Positions 11,831-23,721 of a stretch of 64,000 nucleotides of DNA are shown here, piece by piece. The DNA is from Sindora glabra. Taxonomy: Eukaryota > Streptophyta > Magnoliopsida > Fabales > Fabaceae. Position 1 is the first letter of the stretch. Every line of letters starts with the position of its first letter. The notes under the pieces are model-generated. The model was not told where the DNA came from and searched no databases. It saw only the letters and a program-made list of their open reading frames with translations. The stretch is taken from NCBI GenBank assembly GCA_020226215.1, contig CM035227.1, positions 107,119,732 to 107,183,731 on the forward strand, in the 5' to 3' direction. Both the position numbers and the translations under genes were made by a program.

Positions 11831-12366
11831 TCTGCGTATTTTGGTAATATGTTTCGAAATCATGGTAAAACGGAAAAAAATTTAAAAAATAATCGTATTT
11901 CAGTATTTTAGCCGTTTCTATGCTCATCTGATGTGTTCGGTTCTGCACAGCTGATGCAACTCAAGTAAGCAGCAAGAATCTTATATTATTCTCAGCAATG
12001 AAATTCCATGTAATTTAATAGGGAGATGTATTTTTACTGTATTTTTCTTGAAAAATTTGACATACTATTGTGTACATTATTTAAAATATTTTAATTAATT
12101 TTTAAATTTTATTTCTATTAAGATATTAAAATACTTTGATTATCTTTTTTAATATTGAATAATAATATTTAGTTTTTCACTTGATAATATATTTATCAGT
12201 ATGATTCTTGTACGGTACTCATATAATTTTAAAATTAATATAATAAATTTTGAAATTATTAAAATAAAATTATTCAATCACAATTATTTAATTTCTTTAT
12301 TTAATAATTTTTAAAATTATTACATTATGTTAAATTTTGAAACGAAAATCCACCGAATTGCTTTGA

Positions 12367-12525
12367 TCGACCCTCAGATCCTGCATAACGTTTCGAGGTA
12401 TACAAGAGGCACCGCCTGTTGATGCAAACATCTATCCGATTCATCCGAAGCTGAGCTGGCCACAGAGCAGATCGTCATTTTCAGAGCAACCCAGCAACGC
12501 TTTTTTGACTTGGATGTCCACTAGG
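12367..12525 (+). other. GC-rich open stretch interrupted by the solo LTR
   Basis: Between a TGA at 12364 and the LTR border, 53 codons are open in one frame, at about half GC in a region that is otherwise mostly AT. The frame includes EAPPVDANIYPIHPKL and later SFSEQPSNAFLTWM. I do not recognise a family. If the LTR and one copy of the 4-base repeat are skipped, the same frame stays open for 33 more codons, to about 13396. It may be an exon piece of a disrupted host gene, or coincidence. Confidence 0.3.
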
Positions 12526-13293
12526 TGTCACAAGCTGGTAGTTGTGACAGCTTGATAGGAAAACATGCTTGGATTAAGACGAGACTTGGTGGAAAAATCC
12601 AACATGTTATGAGGGTCCTGTGGCTAAAATTTGAGATCAATCCGGCTTGTGTACGATTTTCTCGATTTTCCCAAGTTTGGAGGTATTTTGGTCATTTCGA
12701 AAGATTCGTGAATCTGGCGGGATTCAAGGAGACCATATTTGGAATTCTCGCATTTTTATCTTCGTGTCGGCTAGTTTTTGTGACAATCGGACACCCGGAG
12801 CATGGCGAAAAGGGCTTATGACAACTCGGAAAAAGTATGTCATCTTCCCACGGGAGGGCTTTTGTTCAAAATGCTCTTTAAGGGGGTGGAGTGCTCTACG
12901 GGCCTGCGGGGCGTCGGGACACTGAGCTAGGGACCGAGTGTGTTGGCTTGTGGTCATCCCCTTGCACACTCAAAGCTATGTAATGAGGTATAAACTAAGC
13001 GAACGGAGTGTCCCTCTCCCTATTCATTTGTCCCTTACAGTCCGTAGTGCACGGAGGCTTCCTGTGCGGAAGGATCCTGCGGTCCGGTATGCGCGGGCGC
13101 TTCGGCGACATACGATATTGGCGTGCGGACATGTTGTACATAGACTTGTTGTATGGGCGATAAGTCTTCGATGTCCCGCTATCTTTACCCAAGTGTGCTA
13201 AACGAGGGTTTAATGTTGGAAGGCTGGCATGAGGGCCAAGAGTGGCAAGCATTCGCCGCATGGTTTCGGCTGGAGAGCCGCCGGCCCGTGACA
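12526..13293. mobile_element. Solo LTR, probably Ty3/gypsy type
   Basis: The element begins TGTCACAAGC and ends GGCCCGTGACA, giving TG..CA termini and an inverted TGTCAC/GTGACA end as is frequent in plant gypsy LTRs. It is flanked by TAGG on both sides (12522-12525 and 13294-13297), a possible 4-base target duplication; five would be usual. A TATAAA box lies at 12989-12994. The length of 768 bases and the high GC content against AT-rich surroundings fit an LTR. No gag, pol or second LTR is nearby, so it is best read as the product of LTR-LTR recombination. Overlapping short open frames are chance. Confidence 0.65.
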
Positions 13294-13297
13294 TAGG

Positions 13298-15882
13298 CCA
13301 CTATGCAAAATTCACCCTTCGCAACACATTTTATTTGACATGATACATGAAATTAAAATCAAAGTTACATGCATCAATCAAGTCACTGCATCATTTTGAT
13401 TCTTATTTATATTATTGTGAAAATAATAGATTAATATATATATATATATGAAATTAACCAGGACCATAGTACATGAACCTCTTTTTTTTAACTGTGGGTT
13501 AGTACAGTAATGTATCTCATTATTTATTTGTCACGTGGGAATAAGTACACAAAAATATATCGAATGCTTTTATTTCGGTAACATTTGATTTTTTAAAATA
13601 AATTTTGTAATTTTTTTATATTTAAGATTTGACATTTAATTTTTGTACATGTTTCTATAATAGTTTAACTACCAAAGAGATCAAATCTTATGACATCTTT
13701 GGAAAAAAAAAAGAAAGCACAAAAGCAAATCCATGATTTGGAAGAACTGTGCCCATGGTATAAGGCAACGCTACCCTACATGGTTGACGGGTTGTACTTG
13801 GGTTCGGCATGGCAAGAGAAAGGGTGAATTATCACTTACGGCACCATAACTTGGTGGATTGGCACAAAAGCCATTTGTTGATCCATGAAGACCGTTCTTT
13901 ATTATAGGATGGATCAGCACACAGCAGCGTCCACGCACAAACACATCATGTGTTAGGTGAGTCAGCAACGTTCTGCAAGCAAAGCAACCAATTATGTAAG
14001 TAAAAATATTTTTAATAGTTAAATTATTAAAAAAGTACATACATGCATTAATTATATAAGTAAAAATATAAAATTTAAATTGTAAAGTTCTGCAAGCAAA
14101 GCAACCAAATATAGCCTCATTTTTAAAATTTGTTTTGAATTGAAAATTTGTTTAGTGTTTTATATGAAATAAATTTTCTTGTCATGTCCATATTTGTTAA
14201 GATAAAATTGGTGGATTAAGTCTCGAATTCACAAACTTTCTATCTCCATACAATACTTAAATCTTAGATTCAAACCTCATTTCTATTGAAGTAAGAAAAA
14301 TTACCAAAAAAAAAAAAAATGCTGCATGTATTAACCTCACAAAGTGATCACTACTATGAGCACACATACCGCGGAACATATTCTTCAGCCAAAATTCGAA
14401 TTCATTCTGTTTTTTTTTGTTCCCATAATCACATGGGTCTGGATGTTTCCAGAATAACTTCCACAACCAATTCATTACTAAACATAGGAGCTCAAAAGCT
14501 TACGACATTAATGGATTTGTCGCAATCAAAGCATATATAACCCCTCTCTAAATCTATTCCAATCTTATCTTTATTTTTTTCCCTTTAACTAATTATTTTC
14601 CTTCAATTTATAATATTTATGGCTACATTTTTTCCTCGTGATATGTTTGAGGATTCACCTTGATTTACTTTTCCAAGAGATGGGGGGATCACAAAGAGAT
14701 TAAAAAGTTGAAAATCTAGTTTCTAAGGGGGCGCAAAAAGTATTGGGCGTAGGGGGCCAAAATATCTGCTTTCTATTGACTTGTGTGATCAGATTATATT
14801 ATGTGGGTGTCTATTTTGATTTCCATATTTTAAAGTTGCCAATCAAGTTACTTCCAAAGACTTTTGAGTCCACATATGTAAACTTCTCCATTTTCCAAAT
14901 AAAATCTACATCCCCAAAATCTTTGCTCTTGGGGCCCATTTTTAAGTTGACTTTACATATAAAACCTTAACTTGTCTTTTTCAGCAGTTCACACCCTCGA
15001 CAATTTTACTTTTACATTATTTGAGTTATATTAATTCTATATGTGCATGTTTAACATGAAAAGTGAATTACAATGGGATATATAAAATTAATTTTAACTT
15101 AGTACTTGTTACAGCGATTAAAATCCTCGATAATTAATTAATTATATTATATTATATTCCAAATAATTAACTACAATACTTTCTAAAAATATTTTGTTGT
15201 ATTTTTAATTTTTTTTAAATAATTAATTGTTAGACAAGTTAAAGTTATGATAAATATATGGGAAGTTTGATCACCCTTTAAAAAAATTGAATGTTTTAAT
15301 TTTGGGATGGATTTTATTCATGTCGAAAAGTGAGTGGATCAATTAAAGAATACAATTCTATGTATTGAAAAGATAATTCAATGGTAAAAATATTCAGATA
15401 TGAAGCACCCCATAAAATTATTCTATTGAAAATTTTAATCCTTATACTAAGAAATATTTAAAATAATCATTTTTAATTGATATTATAGAAATAAAATATT
15501 AAAATTTATAATTATTAGAATTTGGCTCAAATTTTAATAACCGATGGTTTATGATTATTTATTTTTATAAATTATTTTTGTATTTAATTTAGGGTTATTA
15601 TTAATTAGTTATTATTTCTTATTTTGAGTTAGGGTTATTTTATTAAGTAAGTCTTTTAACATATAAATATATTGTATTGAGTATGAACATTGTCTAAGAA
15701 ATCAAGACAAAAGAGTTTATTTTTATAATTCTAATAGAGATTACTTGCTATCTAATAGTTTAACTACAAAGTAATTGAAATATATTAGGAGTATGAATTT
15801 GAAAGTAATTAAACATTTTATAATGTTTATTTTTTATTCTTTTTAGTTAATTTTAGTTACCATCCTTGGTCATATAGCAGAT
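13298..15882. other. Intergenic, no gene seen
   Basis: Mostly AT-rich. The stretch 13740-14000 has a more balanced composition but no coding signal. TTCTGCAAGCAAAGCAACCA occurs at 13972 and again at 14088, a loose duplication of about 116 bases. A poly-A run lies at 14307-14319. Short open frames at 14257-14540 and 14743-14970 have no recognisable motif. Confidence 0.5.
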
Positions 15883-15966
15883 ATGCTAAAAGTGGAATCA
15901 CATTTTAAATATTTATGTATATGCTAAAAGTGGAATCACATTTTAAATATTTAAATATTTATGTAT
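15883..15966 (+). repeat. Two-unit tandem repeat
   Basis: The unit starts ATGCTAAAAGTGGAATCACA and is present at 15883-15920 and 15921-15966. The second unit has an 8-base internal insertion that repeats AAATATTT. Confidence 0.9.
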
Positions 15967-16357
15967 ATTAAATTTTTTTCTTTTTTATAATGTTTGTAAT
16001 TATTTATCGAATCACTGTGTGTATCAAGCCACCCAATAAGGTGTGCATCAAAAAATTGTCATTAGCTGGTGAATTAGTGGCATAGGATCTAAAGAATAGG
16101 CTGGTATTCCAAAATTCAAACCTTCTTGCCTAATGTTATATATATATATATATATATCAAGTGCGATTACCTTTTCCCTGGTTATTTTAAGATGAATCAG
16201 AAGCCACTAAAGAAACAAAACAACGAGAGGTTACCAGTAATTAAGAGATGTGCTTCTTCCATTAGAAAACATTCCGAATCAAGATCTAGATTTTCTCAAA
16301 ATTTTTTATTCAATTTGATAGCATTTAAAAGAGATAAAGAAGTAAACTTTTTACGTT
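15967..16357. other. Intergenic with AT run
   Basis: An alternating AT run lies at 16138-16158. The piece 16055-16125 (TAGCTGGTGAATTAGTGG, later CAAAATTCAAACC) faintly recalls the A and B boxes of a tRNA-derived SINE, but the match is weak. No gene. Confidence 0.4.
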
Positions 16358-16615
16358 AGGTTCCATTTATTTTGTTAGAAAGTATTTTTTATAAGAAAAA
16401 TATTATTTGTATATATATTAATAAAAAAGTGAAACATCACTTATATTTGTAATTAAAAAAATAATGTCAGTTTCTTTAACGAAAGAATGTATATTTTTTA
16501 ATAAAAATTTATTTTTTAAAATTCTTTATATTTATATTAAATAAATAAAATATTTTTAATATTAATATTTTATAATTATATTTTACAAAAAGCATTTTCA
16601 TTGAAATAAATCGAA
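16358..16615. repeat. MITE-like element, possible relative of 55486-55771
   Basis: It begins GGTTCCATTTATTTTG and ends with TTGAAATAAATCGAA, an imperfect inverted pair. Both the ends and the interior (TATTTTTAATATTAATATTT) resemble the unit at 55486-55771. Confidence 0.4.
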
Positions 16616-17212
16616 TTTTTTTTATTAAGAATCATCATTAAAATGTAATTACTTTTTTTTAATAAATTCACAACTTCAATTTTTTTTAAAAAATTTAAAG
16701 AATTCAAATGCTCGAAATAATTAAGTAGCATTATTCAGACATGCATCGCCATATTCTTAATCCATGCATGTGCAAATAGTGTATTGAACATTGTCAAATC
16801 AATGGTATGGTAAAAAACATGGCATGCATTTATAAAAATACTTAAACTAATTATTATGTAGTTCATTCTATGTATAAAGTCTAAGGGGTCTAATTCATTT
16901 ATAAAAATCTTTAATTAATAAATGGTATATATCCTCGAAAACCATAATGATTATTTAGGTGATTTATAAGTATGATGACTATAAGTCATCAAACCTGCTG
17001 ATGAGATATCTTGATTTTAAAATAAAATTATATATCTTTTTTCTCTACTTTTCTTTAAAAAAGGGTCTAGTAAGATTTCCGTATATAACGTAACAATTTG
17101 ATAGGTTGCTTAACTTTTGATCCAGATCGTCACGTTTTATGGTGGATAACTCATTTGACAGCATGCTTACCTAATCCCATTTTCTCAATTATACATGGCG
17201 ATGTGTGCACAA

Positions 17213-17308
17213 TAAAATTTAAAATTAAATTTTAAATATAAATTAAAAGTTGTCATTAAATATAAAATAATGAGATAAATTTATAAAATTTAATTTAATA
17301 TATATAAA
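17213..17308 (+). repeat. Dispersed AT-rich repeat, family 1
   Basis: Core order is AAAATTAAATTTTAAATAT, TTGTCATTAAATAT, then ATAAATTTATAAAATTTAAT and AATATATATAAAAG. Related copies are at 19611, 28731, 43644 and 45402 (plus) and 18945 and 25130 (minus). Confidence 0.65.
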
Positions 17309-18944
17309 AGGCAACATATATGCTATTTAAGCAATATTATATTTACTAATAATAAAATTTAAAATTCAATTGATAGAATAAATTTACAAAACCTAATTCA
17401 ATAAATATAAAAAACTCATTGCTCAGTTTTAAATCTCATCAATCTGCGGTACATATAACAATTTTTTGGCACTGCTCCACCTCTTTTAGTACATGTTATA
17501 TTCTTATCTTGTTGGTATGCATTATATATGTGTGAGGGGTTGGCGGCAAATTTGGGTAAATATTTTGAACGGCTGAAATAACATGTATTTAAAATTTTTA
17601 TATATATTTTTCTAAATTTTGGAAGAGTGAAATTTGAATGTGTTTTGAAATTGCTACTAGCAGCTGCTTTTAACCTTTTGTTTGGAATTTAAAAAATATT
17701 TAAAGATTTTTTTGGTTCACAAAATTGTACGTAAGAATTACATTTTTTTGAGAAAGAAGAGATAATAAGTGATTTAATTGATTTCTAATTGATAAAATAA
17801 GAAAAATAAAATTTATCGAAAAGTTTTACTTCTTATAAAATAAAATAAATTACTTCTCAACATAAGAAAAAAATTTATAAATAAATACTTTTTTATTAAA
17901 ATAGTTTTTTTTGTGTAAAAACTTATTTCATACATAAATCAAATGATTCATAAAATTTAATTCATAAATAATTTTATACATGAATTCAATCCCAATTTTT
18001 TTAGGTTTCAAAGAAGGTCTACAAGAACATGAGGGAAAGACTATGAAAACTTAGGAGACTGAAATTCTAATGAGAGACAATTTGAGGACTCTTCGTAGAC
18101 GTGATTAGCAGTAGCAACACATATTGGACTGCGCAGCCATTAGCCACAGAGTTGAAAAATGTTGGACACTGAGTAGCTAAGAGCTTGAAACCAACGGAAG
18201 AGCTTTATTCTACACCAACATCACGAAATTTTGAACAACTTGCAAGGGCAGGCAGACAGTCAGATTCGGACTATGTCACGTTGAGATTTCTGAAATCCTA
18301 GTCAGATTCATACATTTTAAATTGACATGCTATTACCATTAGGGTTTTGCTTCGATATGTAATGCTCCAGCTGGTAAATCTTCTAGAGAAATTACAACTT
18401 TCGGAATTTTTGTATATGAACAAACCGGTCAATTAATATAATAAAAATTTTGCGATATTTTTTTGGTCAAATTGAATTTTGCGATTTTATTAACAAAGTT
18501 TACAATACATAAATTTTATATACATGGGTTCAAATAACTACGTTGGCGATAAAAGCAAAACTCTTGTTATAAATACAGCTAGATAGGAATTTGGAAATAA
18601 CTTTCAAGTGTTTGCCTAATCTTCCCGAAAAGATTGGTACGAAAACGTACAGCATGAACCCTTGGGTCACGTGCTTTCAGGTCATCCCCAAGTCAGATAG
18701 CAACATACAAATTCTAATAAATTGTGGGGTATGAGATAAAGAGAGCCCCTCCAAACACCAAAATCGAAATGGGCAGTCAATGATTAGGAAGAATAATAAT
18801 TATGTCGAAATCACGGGGTCACGAAAATAGTATTTTAATAGAATGTGACGCTTACGTGAGAGAGCAATTGATGGGGAGGGCCCCTTCTTGCAAGAGCATG
18901 TGGGAGAGATTTCGGGGGACAAAAATGCTGGAATTGGAACTCAG

Positions 18945-19045
18945 ATTTTCAAAATTTTTAAATTTATTAGATTAAATTTTATAAATTTATATTATTTTAA
19001 ATTTAATGATAAATTTTAATTTCAAAATTTATTTTCAATGTAGTA
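18945..19045 (-). repeat. Dispersed AT-rich repeat, family 1
   Basis: An inverted copy: the plus strand reads TTATTAGATTAAATTTTATA, then AATTTAATGATAAATTTTAA. It lacks part of the middle. Confidence 0.55.
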
Positions 19046-19610
19046 TTACTAATTGAAAAATTAATATTCTTGATTACAACTACAAGCTAACTAATCATAT
19101 TTTGGTGGTAGATCAGATGGTTTCAAATTTTATAATTGGCAAATTACGAGTTTGAGTATCTACTGTAGGAGCGTTCCCGGACATCCTTTCACGGTGGGCA
19201 AGTGCTTACCCCAAAATTAAAGTATTAAATAATTTTTTTGTCCTTTTAGTAAGGATTATTTCTGGGATTTTACGGCCGATATGTCTACGGAAGTTGTGTC
19301 GAAATTATAGTTGAGGGAAAATACATTGATAACCATCTCTCACATACATTATATAAATGATGATTGTAGAAGATGTATTAAAAAAATTGAATTTTGAAAA
19401 TTTTTATTTATTAGATTAATCCATTTTGTATTTATCAACTATTTTTTATTTACATTCAAAACTTAATTTTAAATTCTATTTTCATTATATCTAGCATTAT
19501 TGAATCAACAAGCCAATGAATTAATTGATTTCATCGAGACTTTGAGTATATTTAACAAAAGTAATTTATTAGCTATATAACTAATTATTTGTACAATAAG
19601 GTTATATGTA

Positions 19611-19739
19611 TTAAAAATAAAATTTAAAATTAAAATTTGAATATAAATTAAATGTTGTCATTAAATATACGATGGTAAAATAAATTTATGAAACTAAATC
19701 TAATAAATATAAAAGATTGAAAATTCAATTTTAAAACCA
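19611..19739 (+). repeat. Dispersed AT-rich repeat, family 1
   Basis: The fullest copy, with AAATGTTGTCATTAAATATA and CTAATAAATATAAAAGATTG, ending AATTCAATTTTAAAACC. Confidence 0.7.
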
Positions 19740-22700
19740 ATATTGGTACTTACAACATTTTTATTATTCATAAATTATCTCTATAAATTAACTTTCAATT
19801 TGAAAATTGTAAGTTATTTGGAGTAATTAATTCATCATAATAGAATTTTTTTTAATTCAAGAAGTTGGCATAAAAAATCTCTCACATTATTTTTAGTTTA
19901 TTAATTAAGCCAACGAATTATGAACTAATTTATTAAGTGTGATAAACATTACACACATTTTATGCAATATTTCATTCATATAAGAATCTCTCGCTGCTCA
20001 TTTCAAATTTGACAAGTAATTAAGATGCCATGAAGATGCTAGTTGGAACCAAATCCTTGATTTACTAAAACAGAAATTTTCAAAGCTAATTTAATTGAGG
20101 TAAAATGATTACCATATGTCATGATTAATTACATCTTTGATTATACGCCAAATTAGGGCTAATCGACTTCATTGTCAAAATTGAATTTTACTAAGTTTAA
20201 TTCTACCAAGGGATTTCCTTTTGGTAAATATCCGTTAATTGCGCGGCAGTTGGCACGATTGTTAGTGGAACAAGATATACACTGAGATGATAAATTTAAT
20301 TAATTTGACCAAGAATTTTAATTTAAATAATATCAAATATTGCTTAAAAGTTCTCTATCTTTTATTACATCCAAAATTTGATATCTATTTTTTATATGTA
20401 TCCAGTAATTTAATTATTTTTATAATTATAAAATAAATTTAACTGATTAAAGAAAATAATTTCATGGAAGCTCAATTTAAATGCCTTCATCATTTGAGTT
20501 TTCTGTAGAATTATTCTAATAAAAAGAAGAATTAATGTTAGGATTGTAATGCCAACACAAATTGTTTCACGTAATTCTGAGAATTTGAATATAATCATTA
20601 TAGCTCTTCTTAATTAGAGAAGATTCCAACTCTCCAAGATTAACCGTTTTACTTTGTGGATGACCCATTATAAAGAAATTCTTTGAGTGAATTTTTAGTG
20701 ATAATTTCAACATGCTATTGATCCCGTATATTGGGAAGCTTTTCTTTTCTGTCATTATTCATTAAAAAAATTTAGATATGTGGAGTTGCGGTCCCTAGCG
20801 AGGCCATGTGTAGTTCCCTAGTCAGTGGAACATAATAGAATAGTTTATCGAGGAACAAGTTGGTGACTCTGTGTGTTTCTGCGTCAAGAGGATGTGGCAG
20901 ACGAACTTTTGTACCATTCTCACTGGGAAGTAGCTGGGAATTGTGATATAAAACATTACATCTATAGCAATATTAGGTAATGGGCTTCGAATGAATGCTG
21001 CCAGTTGGAAGGCAGAAGATATAAAGAAAGAAGCTGTGAATATTTGGAACCATAGCTAGTTATGGAGTACTTTCCCACACTTTTCAGATCTCACATGGGC
21101 TGCAGCTTTCCTAAATCATGAGTTTCATGACAACTAACGTTATTTAAATTCTTGCCGCTGTTTTGTTGATGTTAGTCGTTGATTTCAACTTTGGTTTCTT
21201 CTTTGATGCTTCCTCGGATAGTCCTTTTAGGTGGACGCGGTTAGAAACGATAATTAGGGTTGATATGGCTGGTTTTTGACCTAGTTTCAAAAATGAGAAT
21301 GATGGTTGTTCGTTCGAGAGTCTAACCCTAGCTGTAAATAAAAATTTTAATTTTATACTTATCCCATAATAGGGATGTCAATGCTCCAATTTTGCGATGC
21401 TCCATGGAGATTTTTTAAATAAAATTTAGGAATAGTATCATTATTTTTATTCTGTAAAACAAGATATATGGCAAGTTTTTATTTGACTTAAATATTAGAG
21501 ATAAAATAGTAATATCTTACATTGCTCTACGGAGTCTTGCAATTATAAAGTAATAATTTTATCCCTTATGAAGTATAAGATAAGATAATATTTTACTTTT
21601 GGCAATAGAATATGGGATAAGAAAAAACTACTTTACTTTTGTCCTAATCCATCACCAGCCCTACCCTTAACATGAAATCATAATAGAAAGTATTAAGAAT
21701 TAAATTTATTTAAAATTTAATGTCGCCATAAAATTATTTCCAAATTCAATTTTAATATTTTTTATTCCAAACGAGAAAATAATGCTCTGTTCGGAACTAA
21801 GTTCTACAATTTAATTCAAATCATTTCAATAAAATGGTTAAAATTTATTTGTAAATTATGCAAATAATAGTGACTTCACTTGAATTAAATAGGATTTCAT
21901 GTTTAAAACATTGAAAATGCATGATGTTGAGTTGAGTCATGGATTTTGATAATGTGTCATGATAAATAAAATGATGATATAACTGTAAGATTATTAATAT
22001 ATTATGCGCTTTGTGGCTGGTAAAATGAGAATAGAGATTGTTTGTGTGCTTGCAAAATCCATACTCATATTCATATATCGTTTAGTTGGAATAAGAAAAT
22101 TCAACAATAAAATTGGTGCTGTGAAAAGCTTGTTGACCCTGGACAGAATTTATCCTTCAATAAACAAGAATTCAATTTGAAAAAAATGATACTAAGAGAG
22201 AAAATTTTATTAATATTCCGAGGGCGAGGCTTGGTAGGGATTGCAATGTTCATGACTATTCAAAATCTTTAAATTCATGCATCCGCATATAATGTGATAC
22301 ATTTGCAATGACATACATCTTAAATTAATTAATTAATTTTAAAATTTTAATTTTTTATCTTCAAAATTTTAAGTTAAGAATTAGAGGTATCAAATAGATT
22401 GTGAACTATGATTCATAAATTTGATTAAATCAAATTATTTAAAATTTGATATGTTTTGATTATAAATTTATATAAATCGATTTGTGTGGATTGAAAGTTA
22501 TACAAATCGATTCGCAAATTTACAATCAAAGCTCACAAATTCATAGATTGAATCAAACTACATCATTCCAAATTTTATTCATTTTTAATGCGGCCTTATA
22601 TAAATTAATATATATGAATTAAAGTTCATGTGCACCAATTGGATTGGCTCAATCTACTTGCCAACACTATTAAGATATGCAATTGCATCGATAGAAAAAT

Positions 22701-23569
22701 TATAAAAATATTCTAGTTATAATATTTATCTTTAATTTCATCCTATAATTAAAAAAATCATTAGCTTTATTTTTTATTTGTCAATTTTATAGAATATCTA
22801 TATATTAAAATTTTAATTTTATAATTTTTAATATATTAAAAATTATAAAAACTGACTACTAATCTTTATTTATTAAATAAAATTAAAAATAAATATTATA
22901 ATTAAAATATACAAAAGCTTCTCATGTAACTGGGGTGGTAAATTAAGCAGTTGGATCCTTGTCATTGCCGAGTAGTTCCTGAGTAAGATCCAAGAATAAA
23001 GATAATGTATTGCGCAGCATCGACCAAAGTGGGCTCCCCACCGCAGCAGCCTCTTTGGTGCGTGCTCCCTTCTACACCATCTACAATCATCACTCTACCA
23101 ACCCATTTTTCAAATCTAACCTCTGCCCATCATTTTCATTTTATACAATTCGGATCGATCCAAGACAAGCTTGCAATAGTGTTATTTGGTGTAGAAGGAA
23201 CAATTTCTAGAACACTTGTGAGATTAATTACTCTTCCAATAAAAAAAGTGAAATTACTATAATTTATTCCTTTAGGTAAATTCTTTTGCATCTTTTATAT
23301 ACATATAAAATAAATTGTAAATTATGAGATTGTGTGAGTTTCCTTTAGAAATAATTTTATTTATTTAAGATTGTGTAATGTTCCGTACTTGAACACATAT
23401 TATCATACACATCATATTTTAATGAAAATTAATTTTTCTAACATTTGTTGATGATCTTTAAAATGTTTGACGGTGATAAACTTCATACTACCATATCTAG
23501 TAAAGTTTAATCCACTTGTTGGTTGATCTATTTAGGGATGAAATTACAAGAGAAATTTTAAAAGGATTG

Positions 23570-23721
23570 AAATATAATATGTTAAGAACTTCAATGAATA
23601 CACTTTAAATATTAGGAGGGTACATACTTAAATATAATATGTTAAGAACTTCAATGAATACACTTTAAATATTAGGAGGGTACATACTTAAATATAATAT
23701 GTTAAGAACTTCAATGAATAC
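23570..23721 (+). repeat. 60-base tandem repeat, two and a half identical units
   Basis: The unit starts AATATAATATGTTAAGAACT and ends TTAGGAGGGTACATACTTA. Two complete units and half of a third are identical to the base, so the duplication is recent, or the repeat reflects an assembly or replication artefact. No open frame crosses it. Confidence 0.95.

Larger units (their letters stand above)
11165..11914. mobile_element. Inverted-repeat element carrying an ERF gene fragment
   Basis: The left arm (about 11165-11263) and right arm (about 11778-11914) are inverted copies. Both contain CATATTACCAAAATACGC, preceded on the outside by CCGTTTTAC-type sequence and an A/T block, with GGCAAAAGTATCAG against GGCTAAAATACTGA at the tips. 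The interior holds a GC-rich minisatellite and a broken piece of an AP2/ERF gene. This arrangement is like a Pack-type non-autonomous DNA transposon that has captured host sequence. No transposase is present and I found no certain target-site duplication, so the superfamily is open. Confidence 0.6.
16626..23569. other. Intergenic region with small dispersed repeats
   Basis: No gene is supported. The region holds several copies of an AT-rich dispersed repeat (annotated separately). A possible SINE-like stretch lies at 19105-19215 (TGGTAGATCAGATGG, then GAGTTTGAGTATC). A mixed-composition stretch at 20780-21120 has no open frame. The open frame at 23005-23262 has no initiation context or family motif that I recognise. 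Confidence 0.5.

Noticed and set aside
12525..13294. Several overlapping open frames of 80-100 codons in a GC-rich stretch.
   Set aside because: They lie within the solo LTR, overlap on both strands and match no family; GC-rich DNA gives such frames by chance.
16055..16125. Possible tRNA-derived SINE (A-box-like and B-box-like text).
   Set aside because: Box matches are weak and no clear 3' tail or target duplication is visible; mentioned only within the intergenic entry.
18671..18692. GTGCTTTCAGGTCATCCCCA resembles miR398 (GTGTTCTCAGGTCACCCCT).
   Set aside because: Only a short CTTGGG/CCCAAG stem surrounds it and no matching opposite arm is present, so a miRNA precursor is not supported.
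23005..23262. An 85-codon frame with a faint likeness to retroelement protease flanks (GTISRTLVRLITLP).
   Set aside because: The likeness is too short, with no DTG/DSG motif and no neighbouring retroelement domains.
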